Part shown: positions 1 through 6,672 of the stretch, piece after piece | Layout of the letters: each line of letters opens with the position of its first letter | Position numbering within the stretch: position 1 is the first letter of the stretch | Assembly: GCA_946402785.1 (NCBI GenBank) | Contig: CAMIXP010000012.1 | Span: 1 to 18,358, forward strand | Reading direction: 5' to 3' | Length of the DNA stretch: 18,358 nt | From: an uncultured Caryophanales bacterium | GTDB taxonomy: Bacteria; Bacillota_I; Bacilli_A; RF39; UBA660 | The notes under the pieces: model-generated | Seen by the model: only the letters and a program-made list of their open reading frames with translations | Told to the model about the DNA's origin: nothing | Databases searched by the model: none | Made by a program: the position numbers and the translations under genes

Positions 1-2237
1 CTGCTGCTATGCGTTATACCGAATCTCGTTTATCTAAAATTTCTTTGGAATTACTAAGAAATATTAATAAAGATACTGTTAATTTTGTTCCTAACTTTGA
101 TGAAAGCGAAAGAGAACCTGAAGTTTTACCTTCTAGATTCCCTAATATCTTAGTTAATGGTACTACAGGTATTGCTGTTGGTATGGCAACCAATATTCCA
201 CCTCATAATTTAAGTGAAGTTATTGATGGATGTGTTGCCTATATTGATAATCATGATATTACTTTGGATGAATTAATGAAGTATATCAAAGGACCAGATT
301 TTCCTACAGGAGCTATTATTTTAGGTAATAGTGGAATTAAACAAGCTTATGAAACTGGTAGGGGAACCATTACTGTTCGTAGTAAAGCTACGATTCAAGA
401 AGAAAATGGTAAACAATACATCATTATTGATGAAGTCCCTTACGGAATTAATACATTAGAATTAAAAAATAAAGTTGCTGAACTTGTTCATAATAAGATT
501 ATTGATGGTATTGCTGATTATCATTCTGATTTAAAAGATGGTATTAAGATTACCATTACTTTAAAGAAGGATGCTAATGCACAAGTTGTATTAAATAAAT
601 TATTTAAACATACACAATTCCAAACAACATATGGTATTATCTTCTTAATGTTGGATCAAGGTGCTCCAAAAACACTTGGTTTAAAGGATATCATTGTTAA
701 ATATATTGATTATCAAAAAGAAGTTATTATTCGTAGAACTAAATTTGATTTAGATGTTGCTGAAAAGCGTGTTCATATCTTAGAAGGATTAAAAATAGCA
801 TTAGATAACATTGATGCTGTTATTAAGATCATTCGTGGTGCTAAGGATGATGAAGAAGCAAAGAATGGCTTAATGAAGAACTTTGGTTTAACAGATGTTC
901 AAGCAAATGCAATTCTTGAAATGAGATTACGTCGTTTAACTGGATTAGAACGTGAAAAGATTGAAGAAGAATTAAATGAATTATTAAAATTAATTGAAGA
1001 ATTAAAATCAATCTTAGCTAGTGATGAGAAGGTTCTAGAAGTAATTAAGAATGAATTACTTGAAATTAAACAAAAATATGGTGATGAAAGACGTACTCAT
1101 ATTGATATGACTGCTGTTGAATACATTGAGGATGAATCTTTAATACCAGAAGAAGATATTATTATTAATCTTACAAAGAATGGTTATATTAAGAGATTAA
1201 GAACTGATACTTATAAGACACAAAATCGTGGTGGAGTCGGTATAAAGGGTATGACAACTAACGAAGAAGACTTTGTGGAAAAAATATTATCGATGAGTAC
1301 GCATGATTACTTATTGTTCTTCTCTAATAAAGGAAGAGTCTATCGAATGAAAGGTTATGAAGTACCTGAATTCTCAAGACAATCAAAGGGATTACCTATT
1401 ATTAACTTATTACCACTTGAAAAAGATGAGAACATAAGTTCGATGCTAAGTGTTAGTCCAAATGATGGATTTACGAAGTATTTAATGTTTGCTACAAAGA
1501 ATGGTATTGTTAAACGTACAGCTATAGAAGAGTTTGATAATATTCGTAAGAGTGGTAAAATTGCTATCGTTTTACGTGATGATGATGAATTAATTAGCGT
1601 AAAAAAGACCTGTGGAAAAAATGAAATTGTCATTGGAGCAAGTAATGGACGTATGGTTCGTTTTGATGAAAATGAAATTCGTTGTATGGGTCGTAGTAGT
1701 TCTGGAGTTAAGGGAATTGAACTTGATGGAGCTATCGTTGTTGGAGCAGATGCTGTTGAATCTGGTCATATGGTATTAATTGTTACTGCTAATGGTTATG
1801 GTAAGAAATCATTTATTGATGAATATCGTTTAACTCATAGAGGTAGTAAGGGTGTTAAAGCATATAATGTAACAGATAAGAATGGTACATTAGTATCTCT
1901 AAAATGCTTTAATCCTGAAGCAGAACTTGATTTGATCATGATGACGGATAGTGGAATGATTATTAAACTTCCATTAGAACAAGTATCTACTTTAAAGAGA
2001 GCTACACAAGGTGTTCGTTTAATGAATTTAAAAGATGATCAAAAATTATCTACTGTTGCACTTGTTGAAAAAGAAAAAGAGGATGAAAATCCTGAAGAGG
2101 AAATTTCTAAAATGGATTCTGAATTAGGTGTAAGTGTTGTGGATAATAGTGAGTTTGAAATTAAATCTCAAGAATCTGACGATTTAAATGATTCTAATGA
2201 TGATAATGATATGAATAATGAAGAAGAAGACATTTAG
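1..2237 (+). CDS. gyrA: DNA gyrase subunit A, 5'-truncated by the window edge
   Basis: GyrA is the breakage-reunion subunit of DNA gyrase, which with GyrB introduces negative supercoils. The window enters the frame two codons before the motif MRYTE, whose Tyr (codon 15-17) is the catalytic residue that attaches to DNA; it is about residue 122 in E. coli, so roughly the first 115-120 residues are missing. The conserved block GIAVGMATNIPPHN follows at once. The C-terminal half carries the beta-pinwheel domain, opened by a degenerate GyrA box QNRGGVG (1221-1241; usual form QRRGGKG), which favours GyrA over ParC. The protein ends in a strongly acidic tail of about 55 residues (bases ~2070-2234) rich in Glu, Asp and Asn. 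The last codons, for EEEDI, also form the 5' arm of the transcription terminator. The position ahead of the SRP RNA/dnaX cluster agrees with an origin-proximal gyrA. Identity is secure. Confidence 0.97.
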   Translation, partial: AAMRYTESRLSKISLELLRNINKDTVNFVPNFDESEREPEVLPSRFPNILVNGTTGIAVGMATNIPPHNLSEVIDGCVAYIDNHDITLDELMKYIKGPDFPTGAIILGNSGIKQAYETGRGTITVRSKATIQEENGKQYIIIDEVPYGINTLELKNKVAELVHNKIIDGIADYHSDLKDGIKITITLKKDANAQVVLNKLFKHTQFQTTYGIIFLMLDQGAPKTLGLKDIIVKYIDYQKEVIIRRTKFDLDVAEKRVHILEGLKIALDNIDAVIKIIRGAKDDEEAKNGLMKNFGLTDVQANAILEMRLRRLTGLEREKIEEELNELLKLIEELKSILASDEKVLEVIKNELLEIKQKYGDERRTHIDMTAVEYIEDESLIPEEDIIINLTKNGYIKRLRTDTYKTQNRGGVGIKGMTTNEEDFVEKILSMSTHDYLLFFSNKGRVYRMKGYEVPEFSRQSKGLPIINLLPLEKDENISSMLSVSPNDGFTKYLMFATKNGIVKRTAIEEFDNIRKSGKIAIVLRDDDELISVKKTCGKNEIVIGASNGRMVRFDENEIRCMGRSSSGVKGIELDGAIVVGADAVESGHMVLIVTANGYGKKSFIDEYRLTHRGSKGVKAYNVTDKNGTLVSLKCFNPEAELDLIMMTDSGMIIKLPLEQVSTLKRATQGVRLMNLKDDQKLSTVALVEKEKEDENPEEEISKMDSELGVSVVDNSEFEIKSQESDDLNDSNDDNDMNNEEEDI

Positions 2238-2249
2238 TCTTCTTTTTTT
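2221..2249 (+). terminator. Intrinsic terminator of gyrA, overlapping its stop codon
   Basis: Inverted repeat AAGAAGAC (2224-2231) / GTCTTCTT (2237-2244) with loop ATTTA, extendable outward to 2221, followed by a run of T to 2249. The gyrA TAG (2235-2237) lies in the loop and the first base of the 3' arm, so the last Glu-Glu-Asp codons double as terminator stem. Confidence 0.85.
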
Positions 2250-2263
2250 ATGTATTTGATTTT

Positions 2264-2279
2264 AGTTTCACGTGAAACA
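2264..2279. other. parS site 1 (ParB/Spo0J centromere)
   Basis: The perfect 14-bp palindrome GTTTCACGTGAAAC (2265-2278) matches the conserved bacterial parS consensus TGTTTCACGTGAAACA at 15 of 16 positions, differing only in the first base. parS sites load ParB clamps for chromosome segregation and cluster near oriC, which fits this position after gyrA. Confidence 0.85.
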
Positions 2280-2299
2280 TAGTATTTTTTACTTTAAAT

Positions 2300-2313
2300 A
2301 TTTTCTGGGAAAT
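2300..2313. other. Noc-binding-site-like palindrome, intergenic copy 1
   Basis: ATTTTCTGGGAAAT matches the B. subtilis Noc site ATTTCCCGGGAAAT at 12 of 14 positions; the right half GGGAAAT is perfect. It lies 36 bp after the start of parS site 1. Binding by a Noc-like protein is inferred from the match and from better copies nearby. Confidence 0.55.
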
Positions 2314-2356
2314 AAAAAATAATTATTTTTTTACTTTTGGGAAATAATTTTGAATT

Positions 2357-2372
2357 AGTTTCACGTGAAACA
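2357..2372. other. parS site 2
   Basis: Second copy of GTTTCACGTGAAAC (2358-2371), identical over its 16 bp to site 1 and 93 bp downstream of it. It has the same relation to a Noc-like palindrome 36 bp further on. Confidence 0.85.
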
Positions 2373-2392
2373 TCTATTTTTTATTTAAAAAT

Positions 2393-2406
2393 ATTTCCTG
2401 GGAAAT
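2393..2406. other. Noc-binding-site-like palindrome, intergenic copy 2
   Basis: ATTTCCTGGGAAAT differs from the Noc consensus ATTTCCCGGGAAAT at one of 14 positions. It sits 36 bp after the start of parS site 2, repeating the spacing of copy 1. Confidence 0.65.
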
Positions 2407-2436
2407 AATTTTTGGATTTTGGGAAATATTTTTTTA

Positions 2437-2452
2437 TGTTTCACGTGGAACA
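2437..2452. other. parS site 3, exact match to the B. subtilis Spo0J site
   Basis: TGTTTCACGTGGAACA is the exact reverse complement of TGTTCCACGTGAAACA, the parS sequence inside B. subtilis spo0J. It is the third parS in 190 bp, 80 bp after site 2, and lies about 45 bp upstream of the SRP RNA promoter. Confidence 0.88.
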
Positions 2453-2496
2453 TCATAATAAGAAAATGTTGATATTATTCATAATTCTATTCATTT

Positions 2497-2523
2497 TTGT
2501 TTACTTTTTATAGGTTTTATAAT
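2497..2523 (+). promoter_or_regulatory. Promoter of the SRP RNA gene
   Basis: A perfect -10 box TATAAT lies at 2518-2523, 7-8 bases before the predicted 5' end of the RNA. Upstream is a weak -35 candidate, TTGTTT (2497-2502), at a short 15-bp spacing. The -10 is convincing and the -35 tentative. Confidence 0.65.
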
Positions 2524-2530
2524 AAAATAA

Positions 2531-2610
2531 GTTTGTGCAATGAAAGTGATTGAACCAGGTCAGGATGGGAACATAGCAGCCTTAAGGTCCTCCTTTCATG
2601 TGCACTTTTT
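2531..2610 (+). ncRNA. ffs: Signal recognition particle RNA, short 4.5S-like bacterial type
   Basis: This RNA scaffolds Ffh in the signal recognition particle, which targets nascent membrane proteins. The domain-IV core is unmistakable: AGGTCAGG (2557-2564), a GGAA tetraloop (2568-2571) closed by ATG/CAT, then AGCAGCCT (2575-2582), giving the conserved symmetric and asymmetric internal loops that bind Ffh. The ends close by GTGCA (2535-2539) with TGCAC (2601-2605) and ATGAAAG (2540-2546) with CTTTCAT (2593-2599), with one bulged base. The closing helix followed by T5 (2606-2610) probably also terminates transcription. At about 75-80 nt it lacks the Alu domain of the longer B. subtilis scRNA. 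Its 5' end is inferred from the promoter. The gene lies upstream of tadA, the reverse of the B. subtilis order. Confidence 0.93.
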
Positions 2611-2626
2611 ATTTTGTGGAGGAACT

Positions 2627-3076
2627 ATGGATAATCATTATTTTGATCATGTATATGAATTGGCTCTTAAAGCTTATGATGAAAATGAAGTGCCTATTGC
2701 GGCTGTTATAGTGAAAGATGGTAAAATTCTTGCATCTGCCTATAATCATAAGGAAAAAGACCAGTGCTGTACTTCTCATGCGGAAATATTAGCAATTGAA
2801 AAAGCTTCTCATTTATTACATAATTGGAGATTAGAAGATTGTGATATTTATATATCATTGGATCCTTGTCCTATGTGTGCAAGTGCTATTAAACAAGCTC
2901 GTATTCAACATGTATATTCTGCATTAAATAATAGTGATTCTAGTAATATTGAACTTGTGGAAAAAATATTTGAAACAGATCATACAAATCCTAGTGTTTC
3001 TTTTCAATCTAATCTTGATTCTGAAAGGTTTAAACAATTATTAAATTCTTTTTTTGAAAAGCAAAGAAATAGTTAA
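2627..3076 (+). CDS. tadA: tRNA-specific adenosine deaminase TadA
   Basis: TadA deaminates A34 to inosine in the anticodon of tRNA-Arg(ACG), a zinc hydrolysis essential for decoding CGN codons. The 149-residue product has the cytidine-deaminase signature: HAE with zinc ligand His51 and catalytic Glu53, and PCPMC with zinc ligands Cys81 and Cys84. An N-terminal VPIAAVIV strand and Asn40 also fit the family. The start is ATG 2627, preceded by GGAGG (2618-2622). The open frame extends upstream to 2540, but that part is SRP RNA and is not coding. There is no clear separate promoter, so expression may depend on read-through from the SRP RNA transcript. A terminator overlaps the end of the gene. 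Length and motifs are normal for TadA. Confidence 0.95.
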   Translation: MDNHYFDHVYELALKAYDENEVPIAAVIVKDGKILASAYNHKEKDQCCTSHAEILAIEKASHLLHNWRLEDCDIYISLDPCPMCASAIKQARIQHVYSALNNSDSSNIELVEKIFETDHTNPSVSFQSNLDSERFKQLLNSFFEKQRNS

Positions 3077-3092
3077 TTTCTTTGCTTTTATT
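3061..3092 (+). terminator. Intrinsic terminator of tadA, overlapping its stop codon
   Basis: A perfect 10-bp inverted repeat GCAAAGAAAT (3061-3070) / ATTTCTTTGC (3076-3085) with loop AGTTA, followed by TTTTATT. The tadA TAA (3074-3076) falls at the loop/3'-arm junction, so its last codons encode the stem. Confidence 0.85.
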
Positions 3093-3093
3093 G

Positions 3094-3102
3094 TGTTATA
3101 AT
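3094..3102 (+). promoter_or_regulatory. Extended -10 promoter of the dnaX-mfd gene cluster
   Basis: TGTTATAAT at 3094-3102 is an extended -10 element (TGn plus consensus TATAAT) just after the tadA terminator. No good -35 is seen, which the TGn motif may offset. Transcription would start near 3109, giving a leader of about 20 nt that contains the dnaX ribosome site GGGAGG (3115-3120). It probably serves the whole close-packed run to 13623. Confidence 0.65.
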
Positions 3103-3127
3103 AAAACGTGAGTAGGGAGGTTTTTAT

Positions 3128-4903
3128 ATGTACTATGCTTTATATCGTAAATATCGTCCATCTGATTTTGATTCGGTTGTTGGTCAAACAGCGATTGTTA
3201 AAACCTTAAAAAATTCTATTATTAATCATAATTATACGCATGCTTATATGTTTTTTGGACCTCGAGGTACTGGAAAAACAACTGTTTCTAAAATCTTTGC
3301 TAGAAATGTGAATTGTTTATCTCCAGTTGATGGTGTTGCTTGTAAAAAATGTAGTGCATGTAAGACATCTTTTTCTCATGATTGTGTTGATATTATTGAG
3401 ATTGATGCAGCTTCTAATAATGGAGTTAATGAGATTCGTGAACTTCGAAATAACGTTAATTTAGTACCTTCTGAATTAAAATATAAAGTCTATATTATCG
3501 ATGAAGTTCATATGTTAACGGATGCTGCTTTTAATGCTTTATTAAAGACATTAGAGGAGCCACCTGAGCATATTATCTTTATTCTAGCTACTACAGATCC
3601 TCAAAAGGTACCAGAAACCATTATTTCTAGATGTCAGTGCTTTTCATTTAAAAGGATTTCTGATGCTGTTATCCGTGATCGTTTGGATTATGTTTGTAAA
3701 CAAGAAAAAATTCAGATTGATCCTGAAGTATTAGAACGTATTTCTGTTTTATCTGATGGTGGTTTAAGAGATGCTTTGGGAATGCTTGATATGCTTACAT
3801 CTTATACAAATGAGAAGATTACGTTAGAGGATTTTAATGAAGTAAATGGAATTGTTTCTGATGCTGATTTAGATTGTTTTATTCAGTATGTTATGGAAGG
3901 TAATATAAAATGTTTATTGGAAAAGATTGCTGAATTTAATAATAATGGTAAAAATTTGATTCAAATTATGGTTCAAATTTTAAATTATGTTAGAAATCAG
4001 GTTGTGGATTATTATTTATCTGATAAAGAGAGTCTTTATTCTATTGATTTATTACAAGAATTTATTAATTTATTGAATGAAAAAATGCCTGATATTAAGA
4101 AGAGTTCTAATACAAAAGTTTATATTGAAATGTTTTTATTAAAATTTATAAATGATCATAAAAATGATAGAAACGTTGAAATATCAACAAATAATCAACC
4201 TGTGGATAAAAATATTGATGACAAAAATATTTCCCGGGAAATAATTTCTAAGGTTCCTGAGAATAAAAATTTAGATGATCAAAATATTTCCCGGGAAATA
4301 AAATCTGAACCTAAAGAGGAAATTCAAGAGGGTTCAAAAGATGTTTCTTTGGATGAAAAAGTAGTAGAAGAAACAACTTCTAAAAATACAGAAAAAGTAA
4401 AATCTTTTAGTTCCAGTCTTGTTCCTAAGATATTAAATATTGATGAAGTAATGTCTATACGTATTAATAATACGATGGCTACTGCAGATAAAAACCTTTT
4501 AAAATTAGAAATGAAATGTTTTGATATATTAAAAGATTTCTCATTTGATCAAGAAATTGGGTATTTAGTTAATTCGATTTTGGATTCTAAATTACGAGCT
4601 GTAGGACCGGATAATCTTATTATTAGTTATGATTCTGATGCAAGTGTTGAACAGAATTTAATTAATTTAATTCGATTAAATGAGGTTTATAATAAGGTAA
4701 CAAATTCTAATAAGAATATAGCAATTATTTCTGATAAAAAATGGGATGAATTAAAGGAACAATATATTGAAAATCTTAAAAATAATGTGAAATATGAGGT
4801 TCAAGAAGAACCAGAACTATTATTGGAAGAAATAGATAATAATGATATAATGACTAGTAGTGCAATATCTTTATTTGGTGAAGATATTGTTGAGATAGAG
4901 TGA
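3128..4903 (+). CDS. dnaX: DNA polymerase III subunit tau/gamma
   Basis: DnaX is the motor of the clamp loader, placing the beta clamp on primed DNA. The 591-residue protein has Walker A GPRGTGKTT (44-52, Lys50), a zinc module with Cys63, Cys72, Cys75 and Cys78, Walker B DEVH (125-128) and the SRC sensor motif (167-169), then the collar domain. From about residue 345 to 430 there is a charged, low-complexity linker, then a C-terminal tau-type domain. In the linker a 19-residue unit is repeated, each copy containing NISREI (residues 367-372 and 386-391). The DNA for this motif is a perfect Noc-type palindrome in both copies. The family is usually about 560 residues in Bacilli, so the linker accounts for extra length. 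No frameshift signal for a separate gamma form is evident. First gene after the promoter at 3094. Confidence 0.97.
   Translation: MYYALYRKYRPSDFDSVVGQTAIVKTLKNSIINHNYTHAYMFFGPRGTGKTTVSKIFARNVNCLSPVDGVACKKCSACKTSFSHDCVDIIEIDAASNNGVNEIRELRNNVNLVPSELKYKVYIIDEVHMLTDAAFNALLKTLEEPPEHIIFILATTDPQKVPETIISRCQCFSFKRISDAVIRDRLDYVCKQEKIQIDPEVLERISVLSDGGLRDALGMLDMLTSYTNEKITLEDFNEVNGIVSDADLDCFIQYVMEGNIKCLLEKIAEFNNNGKNLIQIMVQILNYVRNQVVDYYLSDKESLYSIDLLQEFINLLNEKMPDIKKSSNTKVYIEMFLLKFINDHKNDRNVEISTNNQPVDKNIDDKNISREIISKVPENKNLDDQNISREIKSEPKEEIQEGSKDVSLDEKVVEETTSKNTEKVKSFSSSLVPKILNIDEVMSIRINNTMATADKNLLKLEMKCFDILKDFSFDQEIGYLVNSILDSKLRAVGPDNLIISYDSDASVEQNLINLIRLNEVYNKVTNSNKNIAIISDKKWDELKEQYIENLKNNVKYEVQEEPELLLEEIDNNDIMTSSAISLFGEDIVEIE
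4229..4242. other. Perfect Noc-type binding site inside dnaX, copy 1
   Basis: ATTTCCCGGGAAAT is identical to the 14-bp B. subtilis Noc-binding consensus and is a full palindrome, extended by one pair to TATTTCCCGGGAAATA (4228-4243). In frame it reads ATT TCC CGG GAA AT, residues I368-S-R-E-I372. CGG is a rare arginine codon in this window, where CGT and AGA dominate, suggesting selection on the DNA. Binding is inferred. Confidence 0.78.
4286..4299. other. Perfect Noc-type binding site inside dnaX, copy 2
   Basis: Second exact ATTTCCCGGGAAAT, 57 bp (19 codons) after copy 1, with TATTTCCCGGGAAATA at 4285-4300. The same codons are used for ISREI (residues 387-391), while the flanking codons of the repeat have diverged, so the palindrome is the best-conserved part of the duplication. 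Confidence 0.78.
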
Positions 4904-4921
4904 AAGGAGAATTGATTATAT

Positions 4922-5218
4922 ATGAATATGCAAGCAATGTTAAAACAAGCTCAAGCTTTACAAAAAGATATGATGAAAGCTAAGGATGAAATTGATAATA
5001 CTGAGTTTGTTGGAGAAAGTTCTTTAGTTAAAATTACTATGAAAGGTACAAAGGAAGTTACAAAAGTTGAAATCACTGCTGATGATGGACTTGATAAGGA
5101 TGATATTGAAATGCTTGAAGATATGATTGTTGTTGCTATCAATGATGCTAATAAGAAAATTGATAAAATGACGGAATCTAAAATGAGTAAATTTGGTAAT
5201 ATTCCTGGATTATTCTAA
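4922..5218 (+). CDS. ybaB: YbaB/EbfC-family nucleoid-associated protein
   Basis: A small (98-residue) DNA-binding protein of the YbaB/EbfC (B. subtilis YaaK) family; these dimers bind DNA with tweezer-like helices. The sequence begins MNMQAMLKQAQALQKDM, the family's N-terminal helix, followed by the strand block VKITMKGTKEVTKVEI and the ending MSKFGNIPGLF, all typical. AAAGGAG (4903-4909) is a ribosome site about 12 bases before the ATG. It sits between dnaX and recR, its near-universal place. The exact biological role of the family is unsettled. Confidence 0.93.
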   Translation: MNMQAMLKQAQALQKDMMKAKDEIDNTEFVGESSLVKITMKGTKEVTKVEITADDGLDKDDIEMLEDMIVVAINDANKKIDKMTESKMSKFGNIPGLF

Positions 5219-5223
5219 TTTTT

Positions 5224-5820
5224 ATGTATCCTGAGAGTTTAAATAATTTAATTGAATCTTTTAAATATTTACCTAGTGTTGGTGAAAAAACAGCTGAACG
5301 TTTTGCGTTCTCTATTCTTGATTTAGATGATGATCAAGTGGCTTTATTTAAAGAAAGTCTAGATGCTGTTCGAACAAAAGTTCATACTTGTTCTAAATGT
5401 AATGTCTTAACAGAAGATGAATTATGTTCTATTTGTTCTGATGAAAAGAGAGATAATCATGTTCTTTGTGTTGTAGAAGACGTTAGAAGTGTGTTCTTAT
5501 TCGAAAAAATTGGTATGTTTAAAGGTAGATATCATGTTTTAAATGGTTTAATTTCACCACTTGATGGTGTTAATCCAGAAGATATTGGAATTGATAAGTT
5601 ATTAGATCGCATTCATCAAGATCATTTTGATGAGATTATTTTTGCTTTTAAACCAAGTATTGAGGGTGAAACTACTGCATTATATATTAAGAAGATACTT
5701 GATGGTTTAAATATTAAAATTACAAAGTTAGCTAATGGTGTACCAATTGGTGCTGATATGGAATATATCGATAGTTTAACGCTTGAGAGAGCTTTAAGTG
5801 ATCGTAAAGAAGTATCATAA
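5224..5820 (+). CDS. recR: Recombination mediator protein RecR
   Basis: RecR works with RecO and RecF to load RecA on gapped single-stranded DNA. The 198-residue protein has an N-terminal helix-hairpin-helix (LPSVGEKTAERFAF, 16-29), a four-cysteine zinc finger (Cys56, Cys59, Cys68, Cys71) and a Toprim domain beginning at LCVVEDVRSVFLFE. Length is standard. The ATG is only 5 bases after the ybaB stop and has no obvious Shine-Dalgarno sequence, so translational coupling to ybaB is likely. Confidence 0.96.
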   Translation: MYPESLNNLIESFKYLPSVGEKTAERFAFSILDLDDDQVALFKESLDAVRTKVHTCSKCNVLTEDELCSICSDEKRDNHVLCVVEDVRSVFLFEKIGMFKGRYHVLNGLISPLDGVNPEDIGIDKLLDRIHQDHFDEIIFAFKPSIEGETTALYIKKILDGLNIKITKLANGVPIGADMEYIDSLTLERALSDRKEVS

Positions 5821-5832
5821 TTGAGGGGAAAT

Positions 5833-6669
5833 ATGGAAGAATTAACTACAATAAAGGAAAATTTTATTCAAATTATTAATGGTATTGTGAAAAACCATAA
5901 GATTTCTCATGCTTATTTGGTTGAAGTTAATAATTATGAAGAAGATTTGCAGTATGTTACTTCTTTTATTAAAATGATTTTATGTGATTTATCCTATGAT
6001 GAATTAAAAAATAGTGATAATCCTATCATTCATTTAATTGATAGTGGTAATTTTCCTGATATTCGTGTTGTTTCATCTGATACGAGTGTTATTAATAAAT
6101 CTTTGATACTTGATTTACAAAAGGAATTTAATAATAAATCGTTATTAGATGGAAAAAGATTTTATATTATAGAAGAAGCTGAAAAATTAAATGGTTATTC
6201 TGCTAATACAATTTTAAAATTCTTAGAAGAACCAGAAGATGATATTATTGCATTTCTTCTTACAGATAATCGTTATCATGTTTTAGATACTATTATTTCT
6301 AGATGTCAGGTATTATCTTTAAAGAATGATACTTCTACGTATCATTATGATGATCAATTGCTTGATTTTATTGATTGTATTATTCATCCTAAAAACTTCT
6401 TTATTAAATATAATTATTATGTAAAAGAGGTTTTCTTGGATAAGAATATTGTGAAAGAATATTTAGAAAATATTGAAAATATATTTATTACGTATATGGA
6501 AGATGATTCTCAATTGAATGAAGAAATTCATCATTTATTATGTGATATGGATTCTTATCAATTGATTCATATTCTTTCTATATTAGAAGATGAAATACCA
6601 AAATTGGATTTTAATGTTAATTTTAAATTATGGTTAGATTCTTTATTTTCTAAGTTGATTGGAGGTTAA
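5833..6669 (+). CDS. holB: DNA polymerase III subunit delta'
   Basis: Delta' is the stator of the clamp loader, partner of DnaX and delta. The 278-residue product shows the AAA+ landmarks shared with dnaX: HAYLVE near the N-terminus, RFYIIEEAEKLN in place of Walker B, KFLEEPEDD, and TIISRCQVL (SRC). The Walker A loop is lost: where DnaX has GPRGTGKTT this protein has NNYEED. The zinc-module cysteines are absent too, so it should be a non-ATPase, metal-free stator. Start ATG 5833 is chosen because GAGGGG (5824-5828 region) is well placed before it; a TTG at 5821 would directly abut the recR stop and overlap that ribosome site. Weak overall conservation is usual for delta'. Confidence 0.9.
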   Translation: MEELTTIKENFIQIINGIVKNHKISHAYLVEVNNYEEDLQYVTSFIKMILCDLSYDELKNSDNPIIHLIDSGNFPDIRVVSSDTSVINKSLILDLQKEFNNKSLLDGKRFYIIEEAEKLNGYSANTILKFLEEPEDDIIAFLLTDNRYHVLDTIISRCQVLSLKNDTSTYHYDDQLLDFIDCIIHPKNFFIKYNYYVKEVFLDKNIVKEYLENIENIFITYMEDDSQLNEEIHHLLCDMDSYQLIHILSILEDEIPKLDFNVNFKLWLDSLFSKLIGG

Positions 6670-6672
6670 AAA

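Larger units (their letters stand above)
2264..2452. repeat. Tandem composite repeat of alternating parS and Noc-type palindromes
   Basis: This gene-free stretch is two diverged copies of one unit plus a partial third. Each unit starts with a GTTTCACGTGRAAC palindrome (starts 2264, 2357, 2437). In units 1 and 2 a T/A-rich spacer of 20 bp leads to a CTGGGAAAT palindrome exactly 36 bp after the start of the parS site (2300, 2393). A TTTTGGGAAAT half-site then follows (GGGAAAT at 2339-2345 and 2421-2427) 16-18 bp before the next parS. Unit lengths are 93 and 80 bp. The order parS, Noc-like, half-site is kept in both full copies. Seen: repeats, spacing and palindromes. Inferred: binding by ParB- and Noc-family proteins. 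Confidence 0.85.

Noticed and set aside
1355..1633. Minus-strand open frames within gyrA and the other genes
   Set aside because: They lie wholly inside well-identified + strand genes, lack family features, and are low-complexity products of complementary codon use.
2264..2452. CRISPR-like repeat array
   Set aside because: The repeats are palindromes of 14-16 bp with related, non-unique spacers; composition and spacing fit parS/Noc-type sites, and no cas gene is present.
2238..2530. DnaA boxes or a replication origin in the gyrA-SRP gap
   Set aside because: No TTATCCACA-type boxes are visible; the palindromes are parS and Noc-type.
2540..2626. Upstream extension of the tadA frame
   Set aside because: It is in frame but overlaps the SRP RNA core; the GGAGG ribosome site precedes ATG 2627, where the TadA homology begins.
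3128..4903. Programmed frameshift in dnaX producing gamma
   Set aside because: I see no A-rich slippery heptamer with a nearby frame -1 stop and hairpin at the expected place.
5821..5832. TTG start for holB
   Set aside because: The ribosome site GAGGGG lies inside this extension and points to ATG 5833.
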